A stretch of DNA of 64,000 bases, taken from positions 13,235,733-13,299,732 of the forward strand of contig NC_092473.1 in NCBI RefSeq assembly GCF_047495875.1, written 5' to 3'. Position 1 is the stretch's first letter; each line of letters starts with the position of its first letter. The DNA comes from Pithys albifrons albifrons (Eukaryota > Chordata > Aves > Passeriformes > Thamnophilidae). A program made the translations under genes and the position numbers. The notes beneath the pieces were generated by a model that saw only the letters and a program-made list of their open reading frames with translations, was not told the origin of the DNA and ran no database searches. Positions 37,756 through 49,600 of the stretch are shown here, in pieces.

Positions 37756-40700
37756 CAGTTGATGCCAACCTTGGCTTTTGTGCTTTCTCCATACACAAGT
37801 GAAGGTCTCAGAAACCTTTGGCCAGATGGCAATGTCCCATCACCTCTCCCAGATGGATTCCTCCCTTCTTTGATGGGATCCTCAAAAATCCGTGCTACAG
37901 AGTGGAAATGGAAGTTCTCTTTAGGATTTCATTCTTCCACTGTCAATTTGTGGCACCACAAATCAGTGAGGACATGGTCCTGCTAGTCTTAGCAAGACAT
38001 TTGTCTTTCTGTGAAAGTGGAGGGATGTGATTTCAGTATCTGCTCCATACTGCAGAGCACCTGACTTCATAAAGGCTTCAAAGTGCTCCCTGCTCTCCTT
38101 TAAACACCTCATGCACCTTCTCTGCCTGTACCCTTCCACAGGAGGATATCTTCTGCTTCCAGGCTGTCAGATTTCAGCATTGAGTGAAGTACTTGTGTTG
38201 TATATACATCCAACCCACTCCCTACCATGTATGATTCTGCTTGGATTCCTGGGAGATGAAAATTCATTATATCCAGAGTGAATCCCTACATGTATCATCA
38301 GTAGTAACAAGTGCTTTTGGATATGCAGAGTTTAAGCTACAACAGCCCAGAATGAACAGCTGAGCAGAGTCATTGCTGCTGTGAAGTGATTCCTATTGTA
38401 AAATTTGGCTTAGGAACTTTATTCACTACATAGCAGGTTTTATATTTCATTTATATAAAGATAGATTTTACATATTACATACTCTTCTTACACTTACTTT
38501 CTATATTCTTTAGGAATTGAGTAGAAAACCTTTGAAAAGATACAATAACCTTTCTGCAGCAAATTAAATTTTCTAGTGAAAGACACCCTTGACTGTAAGT
38601 GTAGGGGAGGAGTGAAGCTGCTTCTCCAGGGAGTCACCACTGAGCTGGGTGAGAGGGTTAGAAAATTCCCAGCAGCTTGGGTAGCCAAAGCTTGCCCTTC
38701 TGCCTCCATAACCTGCAGCAGTGCAGCTCCCTTCTGCCACCAATGTACAAAAGTGACAATTCATCTTTGTTTTCAGCTGTTGCTTTCGTCTTTTTTAAAG
38801 CCATAGCAGAGTGTTTGTGACAACACATCTCAGGGGAGGACAAAATGTAGAGGCAGTCAGACCCCTGGAGAGCAAACAGCTGAGAAGTCCCTGCACTGTC
38901 AGAGCAGTTCATGAAAAGGGGCATGAAAATTCTCAGGTCTCTGCCTGGAGAGGGGACTGAGAAGATGAGGGTGACAAAGTCACAGGCAGTGTCAACAGGT
39001 CAGGGATGAATTAATAACCTTGCTGGGGCAAAGGCCACAGCCTGCCCAGTGGCAGCAAGGGAAGGGTTTTGCCTCTTTGCCCCATGCCTGTGTTGGAATT
39101 AATCACTCACACATAAATGTCAACACTACGGAAAACATCCTTCAGGATAATCTCTCCCACAAAGCCGCTTAACATTTTGGAAATACACAGTTCACTTGCA
39201 GGTGTCAAAGGATATCAGCCTCTCTCATGTCTGTTCAAAGGCATCTTCATCTGCTGCGCCCTGTGCCAATGAGGTGGGCAAACTGCTGGGCCAGGCAGAG
39301 CCCCTGTGCCTGTGCCTTCATCTCCAGGCACCTGCGCGGGATTCTGGCAAGGGACAAAGCAGTGTCGAGCTGTGCCAAATTTCACCTTTGTTTTGCTGAA
39401 TTCTGTTGTGCCTTAAAAGCAGAAAGAGCTCACCTTAATTGGTTCACATTTGTCCCAGAGGGAGGTTGCCAACAGATTTTGGCTTTGTGGAGCAGCTGGG
39501 TGGGACCTTGCAGTGGGGAATTGTTCTGATGCTGTGGGCTTTCCAGCAGGCACAGTACCTGGGATACTGTTTCTTGGGTTTATTCCAGACTGAGCAGCTG
39601 TTTGGGAGATGTTCTGTGTCAATCTTTTCTTGTCCCATTTTCAGACATAACAAGCATGCACCATTCCCCTGTAGCCAGGGGAAATAAACTTTTGCTCAAC
39701 AGCCCTGGGCCTTGGTTTACCTGCATTTTTAAAAAAAATTACTTAGGCAATAGTGAACTTTGATGTGTGTCCACCTTATGCTGTGCTTTGATTGAGATCC
39801 CAGCAAGGTCACAGAGTGAGCAAATGGGTTTCTGTTTGGAGGACACTAAAGCAGAAGTGTGTCAGGGGCTCATCTAACATGCTCCAACTGCTGGCATCTT
39901 GAGGCAAATCCTCTCTAAAAGACCCCCCTAAAAGACATACAGGATTATTACAGGGCCCTGTGCATCAACTCCTTTGCTCTGTATATCCCCCTCCTGTAGC
40001 ACAGCACTGCTTCTGAGTGCAAACAAACTTCAGCTCAGCATCTGTTTCTTCTGAAAGAACAGTCCCCCCTTCAAGGGGCATCACTCAAATCTGGCCTCAC
40101 TCACCTGTGTTTCAATTATTTAGGCTGCTTTCAAGCAAGAGCACCCACTTGCAGTTAACACAGTGCTCCCTTATTGAAGTGCTGTCACTGCAAGGCTCTA
40201 CATGTGCTCAAGTGCTTCACTTGTGCTCCATCCTCCCCCACCGGGAGCTGGAGGTCCCAGGGCCAGTCCCAGGCAGAGCAGTTGTGCCTGCCCCAATTTG
40301 TAAGACACTTGGAGCTTTCCTGACCCAGTCTTGCATAAAGGTTGTCTGTATTATTGCTGCTGGTGCTGCACTGGCCCTGCTGCTGAAGAGGCACAGGCCT
40401 CCAGACACCCGTATTGAATGCTCAATTCGGTTAAAATCGATGCAATAATCAGCCCACAGAGTCTGCCCAAAGGTCAGGGAGCAGTGATTTTTTCCTACAG
40501 CATCTTTGGTCCTGAGCTCTTGTTTTAGCATGAAGATTGCAAACAATCTTAGGTTATCAAAGGGTTCTTACTGCTGGTATTAGGTGACAGGCTAATGTAA
40601 CAAATGCATAACAAGATCCCCTAAACTAGAGAGCTGAGTTTTTGCAGGGCTTTTTTTAAAACAAGAGCAGGTGGTGGACATGGTGCAACCTGGGCTGGCT

Positions 40701-41738
40701 TCCTGCAAGGCAAAATGCAGAAGAGCCTTGAAGAGGAGCCTGCCAGTACAGAGGACGAGGGGTGCCAGACCATGGGACAGGACCAGGTGGGGATAACCCC
40801 TTTTTTCCTCCCTATTCCATCCTACAGCCCCTTCACCCTCTCCCCATCTGCCTCATAGAGGCACCTCTGTGTCCCCACATGTGCCAGCAGCAGCCATCAG
40901 CAGAGCCAAAGGACGCAGCAAGGGGAGGACCCATCTTTGTCCCTGTCCTCACTACAGCACACGTACAGTAGCAGCTGGACACACGACATGCTGTGGGCTG
41001 ACTTTGCAGAAGCACTTTGGTCTTTCATTTCTAAGCTCAGCGATTCAATCCCCCACAGAGCAAAGGTAAACGGCTGCGACGCTGCTCCAGCAGACTGGAG
41101 GTTTCAAGGCAAACAGCAGTCATTTAACCACACTTTTAAAGCTCGTATCATTTGAATGTCATATGTCAAACTGATGCTGCTTCTACTGAAGGCAAATAGC
41201 TGTTTATTCCCCTCGCAGCTGGCCAGCAGTCTGACATTCATTACCGAAGCCTCTGCATCTGCCAGGGATTGAAGCTACCTGTAGGAGTGCGTCCATCAAA
41301 GCCTTCCACCTCTTAAGGGTTATTCCCTGTAATACCACTCATATATTTTAGTTCAGACTCTTCTTACAGCTGCTGTAGGTCTGCAGTTGGTTTTCCCTAT
41401 GTCTGAACAAGGTCAAGCATTGTTTTTTTGCCCATTCCCTCCAAAATTATGTCGTTAGCTGTTTTTTCATGGCTTCTCCTGAGTTCTGACTCGCTGTGAC
41501 TGTGCACCAGCTCCTGAGGATGATGGTGCGAGTGTTCCTCTGCTTGGTCTTACGGCTGTGGGCAGCGACCAGCACACAGGACTGAGGTGCCGTGGCATCT
41601 TGATGCAGCTCCAGCTCTCCTTGAAGCCAGCACTGCCAATTCTGTTTCTGGGACACAAGTTCATGCACGAAATACCTGATACTTTGTAGTTTATTAGGCA
41701 CTAAAATGTTCAATTGGCTGCAGAGGAGTTTGCAGAAT

Positions 41739-41790
41739 TAAAAAAAAAAAACCCTAAAAAAAAAAAAACCAAACCAAAAACAACAAAGAG
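41739..41790 (+). repeat. A-rich simple tract
   Basis: Two runs of 12-13 A separated by CCCT, then CCAAACC-type units. It shows no clear link to a retroposon, since no element body precedes it. Confidence 0.8.
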
Positions 41791-42764
41791 GCAACAGAGA
41801 TGATCAGATTAGTTTGCACTTAGACGTTGCCCTGAACATCACAGAGCAATTTACACCTGTACCAGGAGTCTGCAGAGTTCTATCGAATCAGACCTGGAGC
41901 GTTTTACAGCCACTTTGCACAGACATAAATGATAGCATAAGGTGCAAAGGAAACAGCCAGCCGGACAATTACAGAGCGTCTTCACACGCCTTATTAATCC
42001 TCATTACAGCCCTCTGTGCTGAGACTCGGCATCTTCCCTTCCCCGACGAGGGCCAGGGAGGCTGTGAAGCCAATTTAGCCACCTGCCAAACTTGCAGTGT
42101 CTGACTGCTGCTATCGATATGTCCTTGGTCCTGGGGAGCTGGATGCTCCTTCCCAGCGCCTGAGCTGCATCTTGCTAAATTACAGTGAGGGAAATCTCAG
42201 CTGCCTCCTGTCCTACCAGGCTTCTGAGCAACATGTGACATTATGCTCAGCTACATATATGTCTTTTTGTTCATTTTTTCTCTTTTAGGCTTACCTCCAT
42301 AGGTGTCTCAGGACATTGGGGTGATGCTCATCTAAAAGACTTTGAGCCCTGTTCCTTGCCTGTGTTCATACACCCATGAACAGGTCTGTGTGTGCATGCA
42401 GGATCATGAACTTCAGGACATGAGGAAATGGGTGAAAAAAAGACTTATTCAGGTGCTCTTGGAGCGAGAGGCTGGAAGCACTGCCAGCATGTGTCTGGGC
42501 CGTGCCTGTGCGCTCAGGTTAACGAGCCAAATTACAGCTGTCAGCATCACTGTGTCTACAGGAACATTTCAGAATGGTGTGATTGTTTGCTGTGGCTCTG
42601 ACACTTATGGCTGATACTGAAACCCCTTAAAAGAGAGTAGCTGTCCATGTGTTTCTCAGCACTCCCAGAGCGCTCACCCCATTTCCCACTCAGAGCATCC
42701 TGGTTAAAATTTGGAAGGCCTGAACTTTTCCCACTAGAGATGACAAGAAAGACCTGAGATAGGC

Positions 42765-42990
42765 AGGCAGGAGACAGCCTGAATAGTTAGACTGGTTGTA
42801 CACAGTCATGAGATTTGCTGTCTAATGTCCTTTCTGGGAATCTTATTAATGTTATCTTATTATTTCATAATAGATATAACCCATGTGCTAGTGCTGGCAG
42901 GCTGTAATTGGGCCTTGCCAGGGAATTACTCATATTTTTCATTCTTGAAGGAATGAAGAGCGTATTCAGTTATGCTAACGACCTCATTTG
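42765..42990. repeat. Diverged duplicated segment A, copy 1
   Basis: This segment aligns by eye with 60450-60666 in the same orientation. Shared blocks in order are GGAGACAGCC against GGAGGCAGCC, GATTTGCTGTCTA against GATTTTCGTCTA, CTGGCAGG with TAATTGG, ATTTTTCA, AATGA, and CTAACGACCTCATT against CTAATGACTTCATT. About two thirds of positions agree in the core 42892-42988. It has no coding potential. I do not recognise it as a known transposon family. Confidence 0.7.
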
Positions 42991-43830
42991 TGTGGATTCC
43001 ATTCACTTGATATGTCTCACTCATGAAGTATTACAGCCAGAGTGATGATTTCTCACTCAAAGTAAACGTCGAGGTGTCTGGCAGCAGATGCTCTCCCCTC
43101 CAGATGCTGAACAGGGGCCTCGCCGTGTTTGCCTTTCCTTTGGCAGCTGCAGACTCACCCAAAGGTGGGGGTTTTTCAGAACATGTTTTGCTGATAGTGA
43201 TGCACGTCTTTCCCTCTCAGTGTCTCGGGGTGCTGCAGGAGATGTGGAGCTCTTTGAAATGGAGCAATGTTATCTATTGCTGCTTTATAATTCCTCTCTG
43301 CCTATTTAGTACCCCTTGTTTGGGCCTTGGGCCGTAGTGTCTGCCCAAGTTCTTAGCTGAGGGGTTTTTAACTCTCCACAGGATACAAATGATAGTTTCA
43401 GCTACAGAGAACCCTCCTCCCTGTACTGACAATTACTCTCCTTTGTGTGCGTATCAAAGCACAGGCAACATACCCTTGTCAATAAAACCCTTTCTAATTC
43501 CTTTTTATCCTCCCCAGGGGAGTCCTTAGAGCCCCATGGAACCTCGAGCAGCCCTTTAATTCCTCATGCTTTGGTCCTGACCGCTGCTTGGGGCCTGTTG
43601 TTGCAGCAGCCACGCCGGCTGTGAAAAATGCTGTTCCCTAATCGAGCAGAGCGGGGGCTGCTGGATGACACAAAGCTTTACCTGCCCACGGGGACCAGGC
43701 TGCTGCTTCTGCAGCGTTATCAAAAATGTTTCCATGCATTTGTTTGTAAAATGTCTTCATCCAGCCAGGAAAAACGTCCCTTGAAGTCAACGAACCAAAT
43801 AAATAACAGCCAAAGACAATACAGGAGGGG

Positions 43831-43852
43831 GAAAAAAAAAAGAAAAAAAAAG
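43831..43852 (+). repeat. A-rich tract
   Basis: GGGGG followed by two runs of A separated by single G bases. A simple low-complexity tract. Confidence 0.8.
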
Positions 43853-45030
43853 TTTCTAGAGGGAAATAAGTGATGGATTGAAAGAGATTTGAGGCTGTTG
43901 TGTCATACAACTCTGTGCCTGATGTGACAGGAGAGTCATCACTGCACTGCTTCCTGTCTTCCATGTTAAAAGAAGTCATAAAAATGCTGATTTAAAAGGG
44001 TTGAAGAAACAAAATAAAATAGTCTGATGTACACTGTGGATGTTTTTTAGACCTTCTGAACTTTTTTCATAATATATCTGCTGGTGGCTGTGTCAAAATA
44101 AAGCCCCTCAACTAAGGTGGAGCTACTTGAATTTTTTTCAATGTTTATGAACAAATCTGAGCAAAGAGCAGAATCATTTCACTTTTCACATGTAATAATA
44201 TCAAACAACAGGAAACCTGATCTGGAATTTGTCTTTGCTTTCCAAAGGCATCTCAGAGCAGTCTGTGGAGAACAGAGGAAAATGTTGATTAATACCACTG
44301 TTAATGAAAATAAACACAGGCTAAAATTCCAAGCACTGTGGTTGCTTCTCAAGGCATCCAAGGATAGCAACAGATGCAATAAAGCAGAAATACACTTTGG
44401 TTGCCAAAGGATAATGTTTCCTACTTTGGACACAAGCCTATGGGGAGAGAACACCACCCTTAGCAGAAAAGTCCATGACCTTGAAGCTTTCTTACATTTG
44501 AAAAACCATCTCAAACCTGAATGGTCCCAAGGGCAGCTTCCCAGCCCCTGAGTCTAATATCATCTCCTGACCTGCATGGCACCTGGATACTCTTCCTGTT
44601 CAATGGAAATGTCCATTGGCTTTTTCCATCTGCCTATTTATCTCATTGATTTGACCAAAGGAATTATGGGATTGAAAGAAAATTAATAGTTCCATGCCCA
44701 GCCAGATCCTTATTTTGATTTAATCCATTCTTGTCAGTTTGAGTGAACTAAATAATTAATTGTGTTACCAAAAATAATTAGGGCTAATATCACACAGATT
44801 ACACTACCCGGTTCTAACAATATTGTTGGTAAGAACATCTAAATAACCTGATCTGTAATTATAGTCTGACTGTTTAGTGATGTACATGTTTGGGGCTTTC
44901 TTGCTCCAAATTTTGGCCATCCACATTGATTAAATGAGAACTTTTTATAGCTAGTGTTCAAATTATCAAATACTTGCCTAAAGCAATCCCATTGATCAAG
45001 TGTATCATTTGTAATACAAATGTTTTTATT

Positions 45031-45156
45031 AGGAGGCTTTGTTCAAGATAAATGAAGGATCAAATTAACTGGAGATTGGATTGAGTAGAAAATGCTGCAG
45101 CTGGATAATTTCAAGCACCGAGGCTGAACATTTCTTTCAAATGATGAGAAGTCATC
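45031..45156. repeat. Diverged duplicated segment B, copy 1
   Basis: It shares with 62046-62163 two exact 14-mers in the same order, TAAATGAAGGATCA (45049-45062) and TGGATAATTTCAAG (45102-45115), followed by GAGGCTGAA (45120-45128). The distance between the 14-mers is 53 bp here and 46 bp in the other copy. It is non-coding and AT-rich, and I do not recognise it as a known repeat. Confidence 0.8.
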
Positions 45157-46415
45157 AACTAAGTCTTAATATAAAACACACACACAGAGGCACCACTGCA
45201 TTGATTCCTTTCATTAGGGCACATTTTATCAAAATACATTAGAGTTTTGCAAAATAGGCTACAAACCCATCACCTTGCTGCAACCCAAGCAGGCTGAGGT
45301 TTCAGTCTGGCCGAAATTAGAGGTGCTGTTGAAACACCAACATGCACCAAAACCCTCATCCTGCTCCCTCATTTTTTATCCCCATTGTGCTGCCATCCAG
45401 TAAAACTCAAGCAGCTCTACTCTTAACCCACACACCTCCTTTAATCCAGAACAGGGCAATCATTTCCCTTTTTTCAGGAAGGAAAACTACTAGAAGAGAG
45501 CCAGCACAAATACTTAACTATTCCAGCATTCCTGGTAGCACAGCAGGGTCTGGATGTGATGGAGAGTTTATCCATGACCAGTCAGTGGAAAGTGACCATG
45601 TGAGTGAAATGCTGTTAGTTGATATATATATATACATCTTAATAGACCCAAATTAGGAAAACTATTTGGGATTACATTTTTTTTGGCTGTCATGTAAAGC
45701 TGTAGATGTTAAGTGGTTGCCTTCTAAAATAACTCTCCCTTCTCTACATGCCGCTCCCAGAGCGACGTGTAAAGTGTTTGCTGATACAGGAATTACAGAT
45801 GTTGGAGGAGCTGCTGTAAACCCTCCCAAGATTTACATCTCCTCTGTGAGGTTTCTCCACAGGCTGACTTCACAGGGAGAGGTTTTACAGGCATTCAGAA
45901 TCCTCCTGAATGCGTCTCCAGAGGCGTTTCCAATAATCGGAGGAAATCCCTTGAAGCCCATCAGATAAAATACACAGAGTTAGGAAGGGAGCACAAAGGT
46001 CAGTTAGTCCCTGTGGACAAAATATTTTTGGCTTATTCAGAGATACAAAGCCAAGTTTCCAACTCGTGCTGAGCATTGGCTTCGTGAGCACCTCCAGATG
46101 CCTGCAGCTTCATCCCAGCCTGGCCTGGCTTACAGCAGGAAAATAACTGTAATTCTCCTCAAACTGCTGGGTTTCTTCTGAATTTGGGGTGGAGAGGAAA
46201 ATTCAGCTCTTACACCTGGATCTGACTACTCCTAATGCCCATTCCCAGTGCTCCTTTGATGTGTCAGGCTAGTGGCAACACAGCTTTTAGGGAGAATTAT
46301 TACTTTATTCATCGCTTCAGTGAAAGAAGTAATGGGCCCAGGTGGAATTACAGGTGGTAATGAAAAACAGAGATTGTGTTTTCTCCAATATAATTTGTGG
46401 CCACTCAACTATACA

Positions 46416-46470
<55 letters not shown>
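46416..46470 (+). repeat. Compound (TG)8(TA)19 microsatellite
   Basis: Eight TG units pass directly into about nineteen TA units. The TA part can form a cruciform, and such compound repeats are highly mutable. Confidence 0.95.
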
Positions 46471-46472
<2 letters not shown>

Positions 46473-46521
46473 GCAAGTGCTATATGTATGTAACATGTCT
46501 ATATGACAGCTACAAAGAATT

Positions 46522-46579
46522 ACATCTATATAGGTTAGTTATGTTATATCTATATAGGTTAGTTATGTTACATCTATAG
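46522..46579 (+). repeat. Tandem repeat of a 24-bp unit, 2.4 copies
   Basis: The unit ACATCTATATAGGTTAGTTA plus TGTT occurs at 46522-46545 and 46546-46569 with one difference, then partly at 46570-46579. It lies 50 bp right of the TG/TA microsatellite. Confidence 0.9.
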
Positions 46580-46634
46580 TTTGGAGGTGCAGGGTCTGGG
46601 TTATGAGGCCTTGTATTTTGTTTTTACACTGTGG

Positions 46635-46682
46635 CAATAACAGCTTTTTGGCTATTATTTTGGCTGTGGCCAATAACAGCTT
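46635..46682 (+). repeat. Short direct repeat CAATAACAGCTT
   Basis: The 12-mer occurs at 46635-46646 and again at 46671-46682. It suggests one more local duplication in this unstable patch. Confidence 0.7.
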
Positions 46683-49600
46683 ATTGCCCACATCGTAAGA
46701 TTTAAAACCTGTGACTGTTGCATTTGCTGAAGGAACCTTAAACTTCCCTTCAGAAAACTGCAGGGTATTGGTGCAAGGTGTATATTCTCCAGAAGAGCTA
46801 CAGCCCTGGTAATAAAAACAAGCAAACAATCAAGTTTATGACTTATATTTAAAGAGATGGGGAGAGAGAGCAAATTAACCCCCTTGTGCTGGAGCCAAGG
46901 CTGCAGCACAAGGACATCGCTGCCGTCTGCCCAGGGAAGTGAGGGATGAAAGCAAAGGCAGGTATTGATAGTGGGCAACTTGGTGTGAGTCAAGCAATTT
47001 CATTTCTGTGGGGAACCCAGTGATTGAAAGCAGCACTAATGCTGATTAACCCCCTCCCTCTTTTCTGTCTCCTAATGTTTCACTGCTCACAGCTCTGTCT
47101 TCCTTTGAGCTGATTTCTGCTGTGTGTGTATGTCAAGACACCTCATGCTCCATGTGCAGAATGCATGTAAAGTCATGCCTTTCCTAGCCTGTATTACAGT
47201 TCATATCACTGTGCTTATCTCTGCTAATTCTAAAACAACCTGCATAATTAATTTAATTACTATTTTAGTAATTTACCACACTAGATTTTTCATAAGGCTT
47301 TTGTTGGTTTTTTTTGTTGTTGTTGTTTCAGGTGAGATTCTGCAGTATTGCATCCTTGTTTGGTTCCCAGGATGGGTCTCAGAGAACAGGATCTGATGGG
47401 ATATATCCTGTCTCCCACATCTTCTCTCAGGCTGGTCCCAGGTACAAGGCAATTCCCATAAACTCAAAGAGAAGGAGAGTTCATGCCCCTCATAACTGTC
47501 CTTATTTCAGGAAAGCTGACCCATCTTGATTTCACCAGGAATTATTGGTTTGGTTTAGTAGATAATCTGATTTCAGGGCAGAAAAGTGTGCTCCAGGCTT
47601 AGAAATTACTCATGTTTGGCCATGCAAACATTACAACAGCTCTTTGACTCTTTTCTGTGCTGGGAAATCCCGGTTAAGCTCAATGTCCTGCCTCTGTCTC
47701 CAGCATCTCCTGGAAAAGCCATGGAAGTGAGTCATGAGTTGCTTCATCCACTGAGACTGCTGGTGACTGCTGCTGTTGCAAGCAGAGATTTCCCCATCTG
47801 GGGCAGCAGCTGGGCTGCTGTGTGAGGGTGGGACTGTGTGAAACAGAGGATGTCTGGGAGACAGGCTGACACAACACAGTCCCAGGCAAGAGTGCAGCTG
47901 AGGATGGAGTTTGGCAGGGAAAGCTGAAAAGGAGAAAGTGTGTAGAAATTGCAGGAACTGATTTTTATCATGTTTTCAAAAGGAGTGTGATATTTCTGGG
48001 GAAAGTGCCAGAATTTTCAGTACCTTGTTTTCTTTTCTGAGTGTTAGACAGGGCTGCCCAATGGGCACAGTGGTGAGGCTTTAATTGACTGGTTTTGAGA
48101 AAAGGTGTTCCCAGTTGCCAGAGAGGTCAGGATGGATATGCTGGATAAGAGCAGGCACTACTTATCATCTTTGTCCCCATACAATAAGAGTAATAATAAC
48201 AGGAGTGCTAACAGAGGTTCTCCTTACAATGGAACAATAAAAAAATGTATAATTTGGGACAAAATTGCTCTGACTTTTCCCTGAGGTTATGGACAAGAGC
48301 TCTGCCTGGTCAAAGAAACACAGTAAAACAGTGGTCAACTTGTGTCAAGGAGAGGGCTGGGAAGAGGGAGAGCCTTTAGCTGGACAAGAGATTCTAAACT
48401 CCTGCACAAAGGAGCAGCGTCTCGGAAGACTGAGGTCCAGGCAGGCTGTGTTGGAGGCCAGTGGACTTCAGACTTGGTCTTTGCTGTCATGAGAAGCATC
48501 ATCCCAGTGCTACTGAGAGTGATTTTCTGTCTGACTTCAGCTGGGGCAGGCTCAAGGCTTTCCTTATTAAGCATCCACTCCATCAGCTTTACTGGAAAAG
48601 TGTGCAAAGATTAAACATGACAAGGAATTTGTTTCCAAGAGACTGATATTTTGGATGGATTAAGAAGTGTAAGTGCCTCCCTTTCCCTGGAGACTGAGGC
48701 AGGCTGGCTCTGTCTCTCAGCTCTGCCTCCTCCATGCTGGCCAGTACCATGGAGCAGAACAGAAAATGGTATCAACCATCATGGCTTTGGGGATTTATTC
48801 CTCTGCTTTCCCTACAGACACCTTCAATTCAAAATCCAATCCAAAACAAGTTCATCAGGTGTCATCTTCAGAATATCCATCTGCATCCTGGCAGTGTGAG
48901 TGTGAGAAATGACTCGGTGGGCAAAACTACAGCTGGCATTTACCTGTTCTGATCCATCTCCTGTCAGCACTCACACCCCTGCTGACAAACTGAATTTCAC
49001 CTTGATTTCTTCTTCCAGATAACACGGATTGACTGGGAGCTGTGTCATTTTTTTGTTTGCTTTGAAAGCCTGCAGAAGGAGTGATCTGACATAGGGTATA
49101 CAGATGTTAACTGAGGAAAATCCTGCCCTCCAATCAGCAATTCAGACCAACATGTTGCTGAGACACCAGAGGTACCAGCGACTTCTGTAAGACTTGGAGC
49201 ACAGCAAATGTAAGCAAGGTTGGCTGAGATATTTCTTGAAATGACTCCAGGAGGTCCTTGAGCATCTCTGTGGCCTTGTGTGCAAGGCAAGGACATTCAG
49301 CCCCCAGCTCAGGCAGGCAAGAGCAGAGCCGGCGCCCTCACATCCCGGAACAAACCCATTTGTATTGTGCTGGACTCAGATGTATGGCTGTGCATGCATT
49401 CATCAGTGAGGAGAGATCATTCCCCCTCACTCTGTCCTGAGAAAGAGATGTAGGGAATGGAGGCTGTGATGAGATAAATGGTTACTATGAGGTATAGACA
49501 TTTTTAATTAGCTTCTGCAGACACTACCACACTGCTAATGAGCCCTTGCCAAGTTTCCTGTGATTCCTCTTTACTTTTTGTAACTCTGTAACAGTAACAA

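Noticed and set aside
44117..44551. A 144-codon plus-strand frame in the intergenic desert.
   Set aside because: It is AT-rich with no recognisable domain, and the antisense frame is equally open; probably chance.
45666..45968. A decayed CYP3A gene end to the right of segment B copy 1, where symmetry with the right copy would place it.
   Set aside because: I compared this stretch with CYP3A exons 12 and 13 on both strands and found no convincing match, so no pseudogene is claimed.
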